This document shows, piece after piece, positions 1 to 13,000 of a DNA stretch of 64,000 nucleotides. Under the pieces are notes generated by a model. The model had not been told where the DNA came from, did not search any database, and was given only the letters and a program-made list of their open reading frames with translations. How positions within the stretch are numbered: position 1 is the stretch's first letter; each line of letters opens with the position of its first letter. Source of the DNA: Cruorifilaria tuberocauda (taxonomy: Eukaryota > Nematoda > Chromadorea > Rhabditida > Onchocercidae); NCBI GenBank assembly GCA_013365365.1, contig JABVXU010000066.1:62001-126000 (forward strand). The letters run 5' to 3'. The position numbers and the translations under genes are program-made.

Positions 1-107
1 TTATTTATAATATTCGAATTTATAATTTTTATTTTCTCCATTGTGAATTTTTGAATCTTATTAAAAACCTTTTGCAGCCATTCTTTTCTATTTTTTTAAT
101 TTTTCAG

Positions 108-654
108 AGATTACGTGGTGAATGTCCCTGGCCGTCGGCACAAGCAGAAATTGGAATCATTAATGCGTATAAGTCACCACGAGATAAAATGGCCTGTATT
201 GTTAGATGCTGTGAAACGATCGAAAATCTCATTATTCTTGCATCCGAGAGAGGTGCCGCTTCAGCAGATGATATTACTCCTGTACTTGTTTACGTTCTTA
301 TTCAGGCAAGATTTTTATATTTTTGCAGCTGTTAGGAAAATAACAGAAATGAAGAGGGACATATTTGCTGTGGTCTTTTTTATTCTGACCTTTCGGAGAA
401 CAATATGAATAATAGTGCACGCATAATAAGTTGAATGAGAATTTTATGAAAAACGAAAACTGCTGTTTTAAATGTCAGTCAAAATCCTCATACATAACTT
501 CGTTTTTCAGGCAAATCCATCATCTTTGCTGTCGAACATCCAGTATATTGGCGCATTTTATGCGAATCAAATAACAGGCATCGAGGCATACTGGTGGACT
601 CAGTTCACTAGTGCAGTAGAATTCATTAAAACGTTGTTAAGTCAAAATCCATGA
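108..654 (+). CDS. rme-6: RME-6/GAPVD1-type Rab5 exchange factor, C-terminal VPS9 end (5' part outside window)
   Basis: Last two coding exons, 108-305 and 511-654, stop TGA at 652-654; 113 residues are seen. Exon 1 follows a TTTTTCAG acceptor in phase 0. The protein has the VPS9 signature: a PWPSAQ stretch, AYKSPRDK, CI.RCC.TI.NL, ADDI.PVLVYVLIQANP, and near the end YWWTQFTSAVEFIKT. This order matches the C-terminus of GAPVD1/RME-6, a RasGAP plus VPS9 protein that activates Rab5 on clathrin-coated vesicles during endocytosis. The conserved Asp and Tyr of the VPS9 catalytic face (ADD.TPVL.Y) are present. The RasGAP domain must lie left of the window. The intron between the two exons starts GCAAG rather than GT. 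Family assignment is strong; the symbol is the C. elegans name. Confidence 0.9.
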
Positions 655-1571
655 GGTAGTAATGAATGAGATAATTTTTGCTTTCTTAGTATTTAGATGC
701 TTCATTTATTGTGACCCATTTAGATCTGTTTCACTGTGTTATGATTCTTATATATATCATATATTTATATAGTTATTACTATAATCTTGTTATGTTATAT
801 AACCAATGTCCTTGTTATTGAAATTGATAATTGTTCTACAATATCGCTTTAATTTATTCTTCAATAAGTACCCTTCTCTGAATTTATTTAATAGCTTTGA
901 TCCTATTTCCGCTTCCCCTTTCTGACATATAATACGAATTTTTTTGATTGAAGCTGGATTTTTTATTTATTTATCAATTGCCGTGAAATTTGCAATTCGG
1001 CTCCAGTGTTTGCATTTTTATCGTAAATTTCAAAATCATTTGCACTCCATTCCATCATTTAATTAGCTATGAGTAAATATATATATATATATATGTAATT
1101 TACAATTTACCTTTCTTATTAAAGAAAAGCTGGTATGTGTCTAATATGGTTTATAGATATATTTATCTTGGAAATGAAAATTCAGTTTTTTTCTGTCCGA
1201 AGGCAGTTGCCTCAAAATATTGTATATCACATAGAGGGAAATTATGTCGTACTTCTTCGACAAAATCCTCGGAACATTATTAGGTATTGTTGATAGGAAT
1301 TGACGGTGAAACACTGAATGTTGCATTGCTGTTCTACATTCATTCACATTTGATCAATAAATTATTTGCAACAATATTTTGGCTATTCCGAACGACAGTT
1401 TATTAGTTTCTATTCCTTTATCCTTAGGGTTTTTTGTATTATTTTTACTCTTTTTAAAAAATAAAGTGTAGCACGTTAATCTTTGCTTTTACTCACAACT
1501 TGAATATTTTCCTCAATCTTCATTTAATGTATTTAAGGTGATCGGGAACGATCACCACAAATGAATTCAAT
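655..1571. other. Intergenic region between the rme-6 end and the TADA1-like gene
   Basis: No coding exon is visible. It should hold the rme-6 3' UTR and the promoter of the next gene. A short (AT)n run lies near 1078-1094 and an AATAAA hexamer near 1367. Open frames here are short, AT-driven and without flanking splice signals that fit a gene. Confidence 0.6.
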
Positions 1572-2847
1572 ATGGCACATGACAATTTACTGAATAAGAA
1601 GAGACGTGTAACAGATAATAAGGTTTTTACAAGTTACGATGATGAATTTGGGGTAAGTAATTCGGTAATGATTCTTAAATTCTCCAATATGCGTTTTATA
1701 TACGAAGTTAGTTCTCTTTTGTTAGAATATATTTGCGCATTGAATGGGACTAATTTTTTTTTTCAGCAAGGATCTGCTGTGTTTTCAGAAGCAGATCGAA
1801 ATATTAATATTGAGCAAACATGGGATTGGTCAAAGGAACAGGTTTATTGGTGTTTCATTTTAATCTTATATGATGCAAAATCATATTATTTTAATGCATC
1901 ATGACGTATATCTATTTGTTTTATTTTTTTGTTTGACAATGAACAGCTAGGTCACATGTCATATTAATTAGAAGTTTACTTCCTAAGTTGTCGTCCACTA
2001 GTTGCAGTCAGTTTTAGTTTGAACATTTGAATACTGTGGGTACCATTTTTTATATCGCACTAAAATTCTCATGTTTTCGAGTTTCGGAAGATAAGGTAAA
2101 CATTTCGTTAACTATAGTTTTAGATAAGGAAACGAATGTTGTTTATAGTTCCAAGAAATGGACTTAAATGGCAACAGTGTAACGATGATGTTTGTAATAC
2201 ATTACTGGATGCATCGAAAGTATGTATTTTATCAGCAATTTTATACCAACTTAACTAACACTTTCATATCAGTTGTTTATCGTATCATTCAATTATTGCT
2301 GTTATTATTCTAGACACTTTTGAAAAATATATTGGAAGAAGCGCTGAAAATGAAAAGAAGCCATTTGGTGAGTAGCACCGGGATATGCCATATGTTTGGT
2401 GCTCGTAAAAAACGGTAAATTCTATGGGATTTCTCATATTACAGTTATAAATTCCTAACAGAAAAGTATTGGCAGTTTGTTTCAGAGTTGAAGGTAGCTG
2501 CTTCAGTGATTCTTACATCTCATTATCCATGAAAACGCCGTTATCTACTGCAGATATTATAGATGCTCTGCGGGTAATTTTTCTAAACAAATACTAATGA
2601 ATTATTTTGTAGCAACTGGAGATTTGAACCTTTTATGTGCACTAATATTATTTTACAAAATTATTTTATTCGTTAAAACAAGCATTATTTCAGGCAGATC
2701 AGAGGTTTATAAGCAATAATTCGATTCGACAGTTACTGATCGAAAGATTGGTTGGGTAAGTTTTTAAAAAAGAGATTTTAATGAAGTTTAATCACTTCTT
2801 AAATTCGTTTTAGAAGCATCAGAGAAATTTATTCAAAACAAATTTGA
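1572..2847 (+). CDS. TADA1/Ada1-like SAGA complex histone-fold protein
   Basis: Seven exons: 1572-1652, 1767-1841, 2124-2219, 2314-2414, 2486-2573, 2694-2755 and 2814-2847. All phases agree and give about 178 residues. The N-terminal part is basic then acidic (KKRR near residue 10, YDDEF near 22). The middle (exon 3, residues about 53-84, starting at a PRNGLKWQQC motif) and the next helix LLKNILEEALKMK align by pattern with the human TADA1 histone fold. The C-terminal block, PLSTADIIDALR.....ISNNSIRQLLIERL, matches the TADA1 segment NMYDLFEALQ...IPTHTVYALNIERI. TADA1 (yeast Ada1/Hfi1) is a structural SAGA co-activator subunit in the nucleus. The protein is about half the human length (335), so the N-terminus is reduced or an upstream exon is missing. 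The first exon uses the only clean ATG. Confidence 0.65.
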
Positions 2848-4026
2848 TATATTATGACGAGATGAGGAAATGAGACTGTTGGCGCCTTCATTTAATAATG
2901 CATTAAAATGTTTTCGGTTCAAGAACTGGTTTGACTAACTCAGTGATGATGAGTATCTTTCTTTAACGAACTAATTTGAGTATTTTTAACTTGATAATTT
3001 CGAACTTTTGTCCTAGTTCTGAAAAATAGGAACTAAAAGGTTGCTTATTACCTTTATTTGTACGGCATCATCCTCGTTAAAAAAGAAAAATCTCCGTTAT
3101 CAAGGAATAATTTATTTTATATTTTAGTGTGGAACGAATAAAAAAAACAGTGTTAACTGATCACTTAATCTACCAGTGAATCAATTAAACAAACGTTTTG
3201 CGGAAATATTTGTCTCTTCATTCCGTTCTGTATTTTTTATTATCAGTTAACGGTTACTAGCAATAAAATCTTTTTTTTTTGTTCTCATTCAGTACAAAGC
3301 CATGTACGCCATTATTCATATTTTTATTGTTATACATTTTTTGAATCGATAGTGATGAATAATTTTTAGTAATAAAAAATTACTAGTACTTATGTTTTAA
3401 TTGCTTTTATTAATTAATTTTACTGTTTTAGTAAGTAGTTAAATCGATGATTTTGTTCCGAATTACTTTCAAAATTGAACTTGTTTATCCAAGGATATTT
3501 CGTGAAATTTACATTGTATTTCAACATTGCATTAGTGCATTAATATTTAAGTGTGCTGTTGAGAATTTAATTAAGCATTTTGAGCGTTCTTTGGCTTTAT
3601 CTGCTCTTCTCGCATCAGAGAAGTAACCATATTTATTCATTTCACATGCTCCAACTGAACAATCATGTTATTGTAAATTACACACAATCAATCCAGTGAT
3701 GAACAACTATGAAGAGGTACTGATAATAACCAAATGTTATGATCATAACTAACCTTGTGAAAATGGATCGTACATTCATGTTAAGGCTTATTATCTGTAA
3801 ATTTTTTTTTCATAGCATGCAGCTTAAAGATGTCCCAATAAGTGCCATTCGTAGAAATAAAAGGTTTCGGTAGTTTGCAATTATGATGGGAAAATCATTT
3901 ACTGGCTATCAGTGATCTGAAAGATATTTAAAACGTTTTATTTGTGTATAGAAATTACTCTCTCTGGGTGTGAAATTACACTTTGATTGATACTTACATT
4001 GTATTTTGTACATAATTGATTGATAC
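2848..4026. other. Convergent intergenic region, no gene seen
   Basis: Lies between the 3' ends of the TADA1-like gene (+) and the unknown minus-strand gene. It is AT-rich with many stops in all frames. Near 3990-4030 a short segment ending TTGATTGATACTTAC is present twice in tandem. Nothing else can be supported. Confidence 0.55.
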
Positions 4027-7000
4027 TTACGCTGTATTTTTATTGAATCGAGCTAAATCAATGGGAGCATTATTATATGAAATACGACCTGTGACACCCA
4101 GTAAACTTTCATCTATTGATGGTTCCTCCATTAGTGTTGCTGCTGGAAAAAAAAAAAGGAAAAATTGAATTTCTGAAGAGGAATTATAGTATTAAAAAAT
4201 TACGTGACATCCAATGAGAAAATATGAATTATGAATATTTTGTGTGAATTTCAATTTTTTGTTACTAATTAATTGAATGGAATGAATGGAAAACATTGGT
4301 TGATGTTGGTTTTCTTTTTAGTCTCCTCTTAATTTAATATATAGAATCAAAAGTGATATTTTCTTTATGGTGTTTTCTTTTGCTTTATGCTATAAAGTTT
4401 ATTAAGAGAAAGAGTTTAGTCTTTAATGATTTCAATAAAAATTTAGTTGGAACATTAAAGCTTACTTCTTACGAGTGGAAATTCTGTATTATTTGCCAAT
4501 TGTGCTGGTCGTAAAATATTTTGGAATTTGTAGTTATCATCTACCGATCGTTCTTTTTTTCTAAAATAAGTAGCTATGAATCTATGGGCCACTGAAATAA
4601 TAAAATTGAAGAAATGAACTCATTTTTAGATTTATCGATCTTTATCTTATTTTTGATCAATAGATAAAAATAAATACCCTTCGCAGAGCTCTCGATAAAC
4701 TGTAAAAGTAATTAATTTCCCTTCATCCCATTGTGCCTTCTCAACAGCTGATTCTTCATCGGGATAGGTGAATACTGTTGGCGATGATGAATGAAATTCT
4801 AATCTTACTTCCTGTAAAATTAAATGCCTTCACTTTTCAAATGTTTCAAATCATTCCTGAATTTCATTTCAAATCTTCTTCTGAAATAATTATTAAATAA
4901 TAATAAAACTTGAAATAGTTCTGAAATTGTCCCAATTAGTTAAGTTGATTTGATATAAGTTTAAATTAAAGTATAACGATTAGATTCGAAATTATTTTTA
5001 TTCACTATTCTATACTTGCAATGCTAGCAAATTCGATTACTAACCCTTCGACGTGAATGTGAACGCTTCGACGAATCGCGTAATATTCCTTCCCCACCGT
5101 TAGATACAGATGGTGTGAGATCTTCAAAGACAAATTCTAACTGAAAAATCAAATTCGATATTCAATGAATTGAATTAAGTTTTTAATAATTGAAACTATA
5201 AGTATAAACAGTGAAACATTCAAAACTTCATAAAGTTAAAACCTTCTCAGCCATGGCTTCCATCAGTTCTGGAACATCTTCATCCATAACCAAACTGAGC
5301 AATGATTGCCGTACCGGTCCTTCTTCCTAACCATTTCAAAAATTCAAGAAAAAATTTTAAGAAAGTGTTTAAAGAACTTTCCAAAGTAAAATTTATTTTT
5401 TACTGATAAGATATGAGAATTGAAGAGATTTTATGTTTAAGCTTCAATCAATAACCATAGCTTTTAAATGGAAAATTCTTGAATTACTTAGAAGTGAATC
5501 ATTTTGATTCACTTCTAAGTATGACTACCATTGTCCTTCTAAGTTAACTACCATTGTCCTTTCATGAACCAGATAAATATTTAAGAATGATGTAGATCAC
5601 TGATTAGATTCTGAAATTTTTTCACCTTATAAAAATGATAGAAATTGATGAAAAAAACGTTTCAGAGTGATGCTAAATAGCTAACCTTAATGATTCTATT
5701 GTTTGGAAGTTCCCTATTTGGAAGACTGCATGATCCTTCTTGCAATTCCTCTTCTATCCGATCTGTTTCGTTCGCTAGATTCTTCTTTTCCAAGTACATC
5801 GCAGTTAAACTTTTTCGATGAGTTTCCAAATTTAATTTATTGCTCTTTGGTGTGGTTAGTATGCTAGCGTTATCATTATTAACTGATAGAATGGTTTTGG
5901 TTAAATTTAATCCATCAGATTCCGATCTTTTATCATCATCTATTTTCAATTCCGTTGTAGCACATTTATTATCATTTACAACGGAAGTGGACGATGATAC
6001 AGCAACTATCGTACGATTTTCTCCCATTTCTTTTTCATTTTCCGAATTACCGTTCGTTTCTTCTAAAAATAATGTTATGATATCACAGTAATTTCAATCA
6101 TCAAAAAACTTTTCAACAATTTTATCACTTTTCCCTGTTGAACTTTTTCTTCCTTTTTTGGAAAATGAAAACTGTATCGCAAAACTTCTTTAATATCACT
6201 ACAAAAAAATTCTCATCTTAAACTGTATGAAATGAAAATGAAAATGATTTCTTCCTTTTGAGAATTACAAAAAAAAAAATTGAGAATTAAAGTGAAATAG
6301 ATCAAGAAAGAGGAAAGTTAGCAAAAAAGGAAAAAGTGTAAATGAATTTATTACCTGTCAAATATTCATAATTTCATCTATGAAGAAGGAAAAGAAGTTG
6401 ACATGTTTACTAAGCACTAATAATAAGTAAAGTATTTTTAAATTAAGTTTCTAGTAATTATATGATGACAAAAATTTTCCCTGGCAGTTTTATATTCTCG
6501 TAATAAATCATTTTTTATTTTATTCAAAACCACATTATAATTTATTTCCATGTGATAAGTAATAATAATAATAACAACATTCGTCTTTCATTGCTTACTT
6601 ATTAATCAGCTTATTTTATCTAATCTCAAAAAATAACCTTAAAATTAAGAAATAACTTTCGGTTGCTTATTTAGAAGCGAAATTTTCCAAAATATTTCAA
6701 AAGTAGAAAAAAAAAATGAAATATTAACTTAGTCATAAATTTAAGAAGAGTCAAAATGATTTATGAATGATTTGAAGAATTCACAATTTTATTTCCAAAT
6801 AACTTCCAAAAAAAAAAAAAAGAGTTCTCCGGTTATTTAAAGAATTTCAACAATTTCCCTCAAATAAATAATAAACAATCATGTCATGAGATGAAGGAGT
6901 GGAAGAGTTTAATTGAACATACTTAAATTTTTCAGTGCTGTACTAAACCAGCTGAATTGAAGCGGTTTTTGATACATCAGGAATGGTTTCTGAGTTTCGT

Positions 7001-10000
7001 AACGATAACCGGAACATACCGATGATGATGACATCGAGCAATCACTTCTTAGCTGAACTTAGACGTATGAATTTTTCTACGAAATGGCGAGAAGAGAAGA
7101 CTGCGTGAATTGAATTAAAAAAAAAATAAAATTCCGATATGGAAAAAATCCCGATATTTACACTAAAATCGCTCATAAAACTTCACAAATATCCTCTAAG
7201 AAATTTTCAAATTTTAAACAAAAAAGAAAAAAACTCATAGCGATAAAGCAAACAATTGCATGAAAAAAAAAAAAGCGCATGAGATCAATTTTTCAACAAT
7301 AACAATAACAAATCTGATAAACAAATGTCTATCAAAACATTCAACAAAAGAAAAACTAAGTTTATAATGATCACTCCAATTCAACTGGATTAAATATTAC
7401 GCTGAAAATTTACAAATATATAATTTCAATGCTAATTTCATTATTGCATTTGATTGATGTTTATTTGAGTTTACTGAAATACTAAAATAAAATAAAATAT
7501 CGAAATTTCTTTCATCTAACTGTGCATTTCTTTTTCACTGGTTGATAAGGATTTTAAATTTAATTATTTAAAATAAAATTGAAAAAACTCAATAATATCC
7601 AAACTGCAATTTCAAACATTTTAAGAAATTCATTCCTAAATCCAGCCAGAAAAAAAATCTTCAGAACACTATTGCTTCTTTATACTTTCTTAAAATGTTC
7701 CTGAAAAAAAAAATTACTTTCAAATCAAAACATCGGAATCTGATAGATTGCTTCCGTGATGGAAAAATTAAATTTAAAAGTAATTATGCAATTCAACAGA
7801 ATGACATATACATATACACACAGAAAATACTTATCTAACTTCAAATTTATCATCAAATTTAAAATTGAACGTTTTTTCTCGGTGATTTCAAATAATTTTT
7901 GAACGTTTTTCTTAAAATGCAAAAAAAAAGAAAAACAACAACCTCGACCTACATATTTAGTAAGAAAATTTCATTTGTAATCAGTAGCATTTTGTAATAT
8001 TAATGATGTTTTCATGAACTGAATTATAGTAATTTAAAATTAATACAGTGCTTAAATTATATTAAATTATTATCATTTTAGTATAAAATAATTTCCGCCA
8101 TCTCTTAAAAATAAAATTTCCAGCAAATTATCTTTTTAATGTTTATTTGATTAATTTGATAAAGATATTGATGTTAATGACTGAAGTTGTAACATTTGTA
8201 ATTGATATGATCTCATTCTTTTCAAGGTCTATTCAAATGTTTCTCTTTTACCATTTCTCTGATTTCTTTGAAAAGTTATAAATCAAATTTATCAAAACTT
8301 TCTAACGAAAATATATGCATTAAAATCAAGTAAACTTAATTAGCATACTAAAATTAAGTAAATGTAATAAGCATAGAATTTAAGTTAAAACAAATCAATT
8401 AGTTTAATAATGCTATTTTAAAAATTATTTCCTCAAAAAGAAAAAAATAAATAAATAAATATATTGATGAAAATGAAAGCAGACATAAATATTTTTCTAT
8501 TTTTTTTTTTCATTGCACTAATAACATTTTCCATTTTAACTAAATGATAAATGACAGTTATTTCTAGTCAGTTTAATCTAGCAGTGAAAAATATTACTCT
8601 ATGAATTTCATCAATCAAAGAAAAAGATAAAATTGATAAGGAATTTATCTTAAAAATCAATCTAATTTTTCCAAAAATTTCAAATTCTTCACAAAAAAAG
8701 AAAGAGAAAAAAAAAAGGAAGGAGAAGACGAAGAAGTGAATTAAATTCATTAATAATAGATTCATCTATTTCAATTCTTTCTTTCTCTTCAATTTCATCC
8801 TTACTTATTTCTTCAAATCACTTCAATGATTCCTTTCTCTTATAATAGATGAAAAGAAACTCGTTTCTTAACACAATAACATATTTATAGTAAATGATAA
8901 TAAAACTGTCCGATGACATTTTATCGTTAAAGAACGAACCAACGAACTGTGTGAATGGAAAAAAATAAAAATTTAAATTCTATAAAATTTAAAAACAAAA
9001 AAAAAAATTTTAGCAACAGAATTAGATAAGTGAAAATTTTTGCAAGATAATACTTGATAATTGATAAGATAGTAATTGAATACGTATTGGATATTTTATA
9101 CTCGATACAATTTTTATAACTTCAAATTTAAAATACTTATTAATAAAAGATGAATTGTAATTTTCAAATTTACATAACATTCTCTTTGGTAGAAGAAAAA
9201 CAAATGCAGTGTTGAAGAAATATTTTATTTAATAAAATTTTATTCATTTCAGCAATGAGTCATTTCATTTCAGTTTTTTTTTTTTGTAAAGCTTACTGTA
9301 CAGCCGTTCCTTTCTCTTGTAAAAGAAAAAACATGAAAAATTGCTTCCTAAATCATTTCAGTTAACAAAATTTCGGTTAACCGTTACATTGAACAATTTT
9401 GCTTGAAAAAAAAAATTTTTTTTTATTTTCATAAAATTTGCTAAAAGAAAGTGAAATGAAAATTGTGAATGAATGAAATATTATAGATTGAGAGGAATTT
9501 TTAAGATAGTTTTCTTGTAAAATGAAAATAAATTGAAGAAATAGAATGTAATCTCATTTATTTTCAAATTTCAACTAAACTTAGTGTACACAAATAATCT
9601 TCGTATATAATCGTAGTCAAAGATAATCCTTAAGATAAAATGATAAGAGATTCAATTCATCATCATCATCATCTCTCTCTCTCTCTCTCTACAAATTTAG
9701 AATTTCTCAATTCCATTTCATAGATTATATAAATTAATAATTGATAAGCATAGAGGTTCGTATGAAAATAAACCACAGAATATAAATTATTAAAAGCAGT
9801 TGAATAAATAAAATTATGAAAATTTTGTAAATAAACAAAAAAAAAGAAGCCTAGAAGATAAATTAACAAAAAAAAAACTCTTCTTAAAATTAACTATAAA
9901 TCATTAACTAACTATAAATTGTCTTTAAATTTAAAATTCGAAGCTAAGATAAGCAAATTTAAATAAAAGAAGTAATAACTGGAAAAGGTCATATTGTTTG

Positions 10001-13000
10001 AAATTATTCATATGGAACAGAGAAACGAAAATTGAATTGGGTCATGCTGAAATGGGACAGGTGAAATAAATGAATTGCAGGTAGAGTGTATATGAGTCAG
10101 CCAACATGAAGAGTGTAATTAATATATGCAAAAATGTTACTGAGCCGAAATGTGATGATGGGAAAGGGAGGAAATGGAGTCAACCATTCAAATTATTACA
10201 AACGATAATATTATATTGACTAATCTTTGTCGTACAATAATCATTTATATCTTTCCAAAATAAAATATTTCATTCTTAAATTTAAAGTTTAACTTTGGAA
10301 AGATGTTAAAAATGATATAAACTATCATATATTATTGGAAATGGTTCCCAAAAGTATTATTTAACGCGCAGATAATAATTGATAAGATAACAATTTCGCA
10401 TTTTAGATAACACAACGACGAAATTCATCGCTATTCGATGCTAACACAACAAGAGAGGCTTTTGTGAAAAATGTAAAATGTTACAGGTAGAGAGAATGGC
10501 AAAAGTGTTGCACAAAAACAGAAGCAATAAATACAAAATAAATTTCCATTTACTGTAATCAATTGAATAGAACTGAAAATTAACATAAAGTAAAGTTCGG
10601 CTAACAAATAAATCGTTATACTAAAAATAAACTTGAAATACTTGATTAGCTGAAATGCATTCATTCATAGTTATTTGAATATGAAAAAAAGAAAACATGA
10701 AAAGAGGAGTTAAAAAAACGTGAAAAAAATGAGTCTATTTTCATGTAAAATAGTTAAATGTAGCACTTTTTGATGGAAAAAAATTGTTTATTTCAGTGAA
10801 ATTATTATTTGTTTATTTTACATTTATTTGAACAGCTATCAATAGCTTGCGCCATTCCGTCAGCATCAGTTTACTATTTCCTGTTTTCCGTTATTTCATC
10901 TATCCTTTCTGATATTGTTACGGTTTTTTTGAAATCATTTTAAGAATTTTACAGATTTCAATTAAGTTTATTTCATAATTTCAGGTATTTTTGCTACATA
11001 AGTTCAGGTATTTTTGCTTTCCTGTTACATAGAAGCAATAATTTTACCAATGAATTTCGTAATTAACGTAGAAAAAGAAAGAAAAAATTCAACTCAATTA
11101 TATCAAATGCAGTGAACAGTTTAATATCATGCGATACAGTTGTACTTTATCACAAACTTGTTTTTCTTTTCATTTTATATAACCATTTCAAATCTATACA
11201 GTAAAATTGTGATATATTCACCGTTATCATATCACTTCCTGTTATTCATATTACTCTTCATTTCCTTCCTTTTTTTTTCTTAAAGTTATCATTTATCACT
11301 TATTTACTCTGGTTGATAATCAATTCCAACAACTTTTACAAGATTATAGTAATCTACCTCTTATTACTCCATCATTTTAAAGAGTTCTTTGTTGATTGAT
11401 AAAAGAATTATACGTATTTTCATTCCTTATGTATAAAAGAATTAGGAACTATTGAGTACTAAACAAAATATGAGAAGCTTTTAAATGATAACCACTAAGA
11501 CAGTGAAAAATTATCAAACTTTTCTAATAGCCAAAAAGATAAACAATATCAAGATCGTTTAACCGAATAATTTTCGCATTCGCCGGTTTAATGGTAAACA
11601 GCATCAATGATTCAAATAATAAACTTACTAGAATACTACTGATAATAATATCATCATATATCCTTTGGCGATTTTGGATGAAATTTTAAAATGGAACTTT
11701 TAAAAAAAAGTATGATAATGCTTATTTCTCTTAAAAAATATTAGATATATTGCTAGTAAACAAAAATGTTATCCAAAATACAATCTTTCGTTAAAAATCA
11801 CCTCAATGTTTATCCCTCTTTCTAATTGACCAAAAAAATTGATTTTAATCGAAGTATCTCGTTTGCATTTTTATGTAAGAACTTTCGTTTTTAGTAAGTT
11901 TAAATATTTATCAATATTATAAAAATGAAAGAAATGAAAGTTAAGTGATTTTTGCTACAACAAAGTAATCAAATGCCACAGATAATCAATTCTAGCACTT
12001 TGATCAATTTTTTAGATGAATATTTGAATAATGACGAAAGAATATGAAATATTTAAAATCAATTAATAACTTCTTCTCGTTGCTATCAAAGTTTAAACCA
12101 ATTAAATGAAAAGATAATTTGATTTGCTAATGTTAAGACAAATGCAATCAAAATCGACATAAATTTGATTAAAATATCAATTTAATTCATTCCATTTAAT
12201 CTTTACTATAAAAAAATCTAATACTTTAATTTAAAGTCATCCAGAGATTTTTTACTCCCTTCATTTATTTCACTCAATTTTTTTAAAATTGAAAATCCTC
12301 AACGAAATACTCTAAATGTAGTTCTATTAGGATGAATGGAATCACTCAAGTATTAAAGATTTGGATGATGGTAGGAAGAGTATGAAGTATTTGAAGATCA
12401 GAAAATATTTAGTGAAAAATGAATCCCGTTTTCGATTACACAGCTCAAGAATTTTCCTCTTTTTTTCTTTTCATTTTTTTATTTTTTATCTTTTTTAATA
12501 ATCAAAGAAAATTTCTTCTGGATAGATTCGATTGTATTACATATCAGATACGAATAATTTATTGGTTTCATTCATATTTCTTTATAAGGAATAAATGAAG
12601 TAAATCACAATATTTCAATTATGAGAAAGAATTACCTGAATGAAATCTTTGAGAAATAGATTGGAGATTAGAAGTCGTTAATCCTGGTGTATTGATTCCG
12701 TTGCTTAAGTTAATCTTCTTTAGACACCCTTCCTTGCCCTTATATAGCGTATGTAAACCGGAATCAGAATCCGGAAACAAGCAAAAATAAGGAATTGAGC
12801 TGAAGACGCCGTTGAAAGTTTTTAGTAAAAACTTCATTTTGTTAAAACAATTTAAAAATTTGAGTGTCAAATTTCAGGCATTAATAAAAATGCCGAATTT
12901 GAGTAATAATAGGTAAGTGAAAATTGAGCTTATGCTGCCACACAAAAAGGTTAAACTCTTTAAAACATAAAATTAAATAGCTGAGAAAAATGTCAACTGA

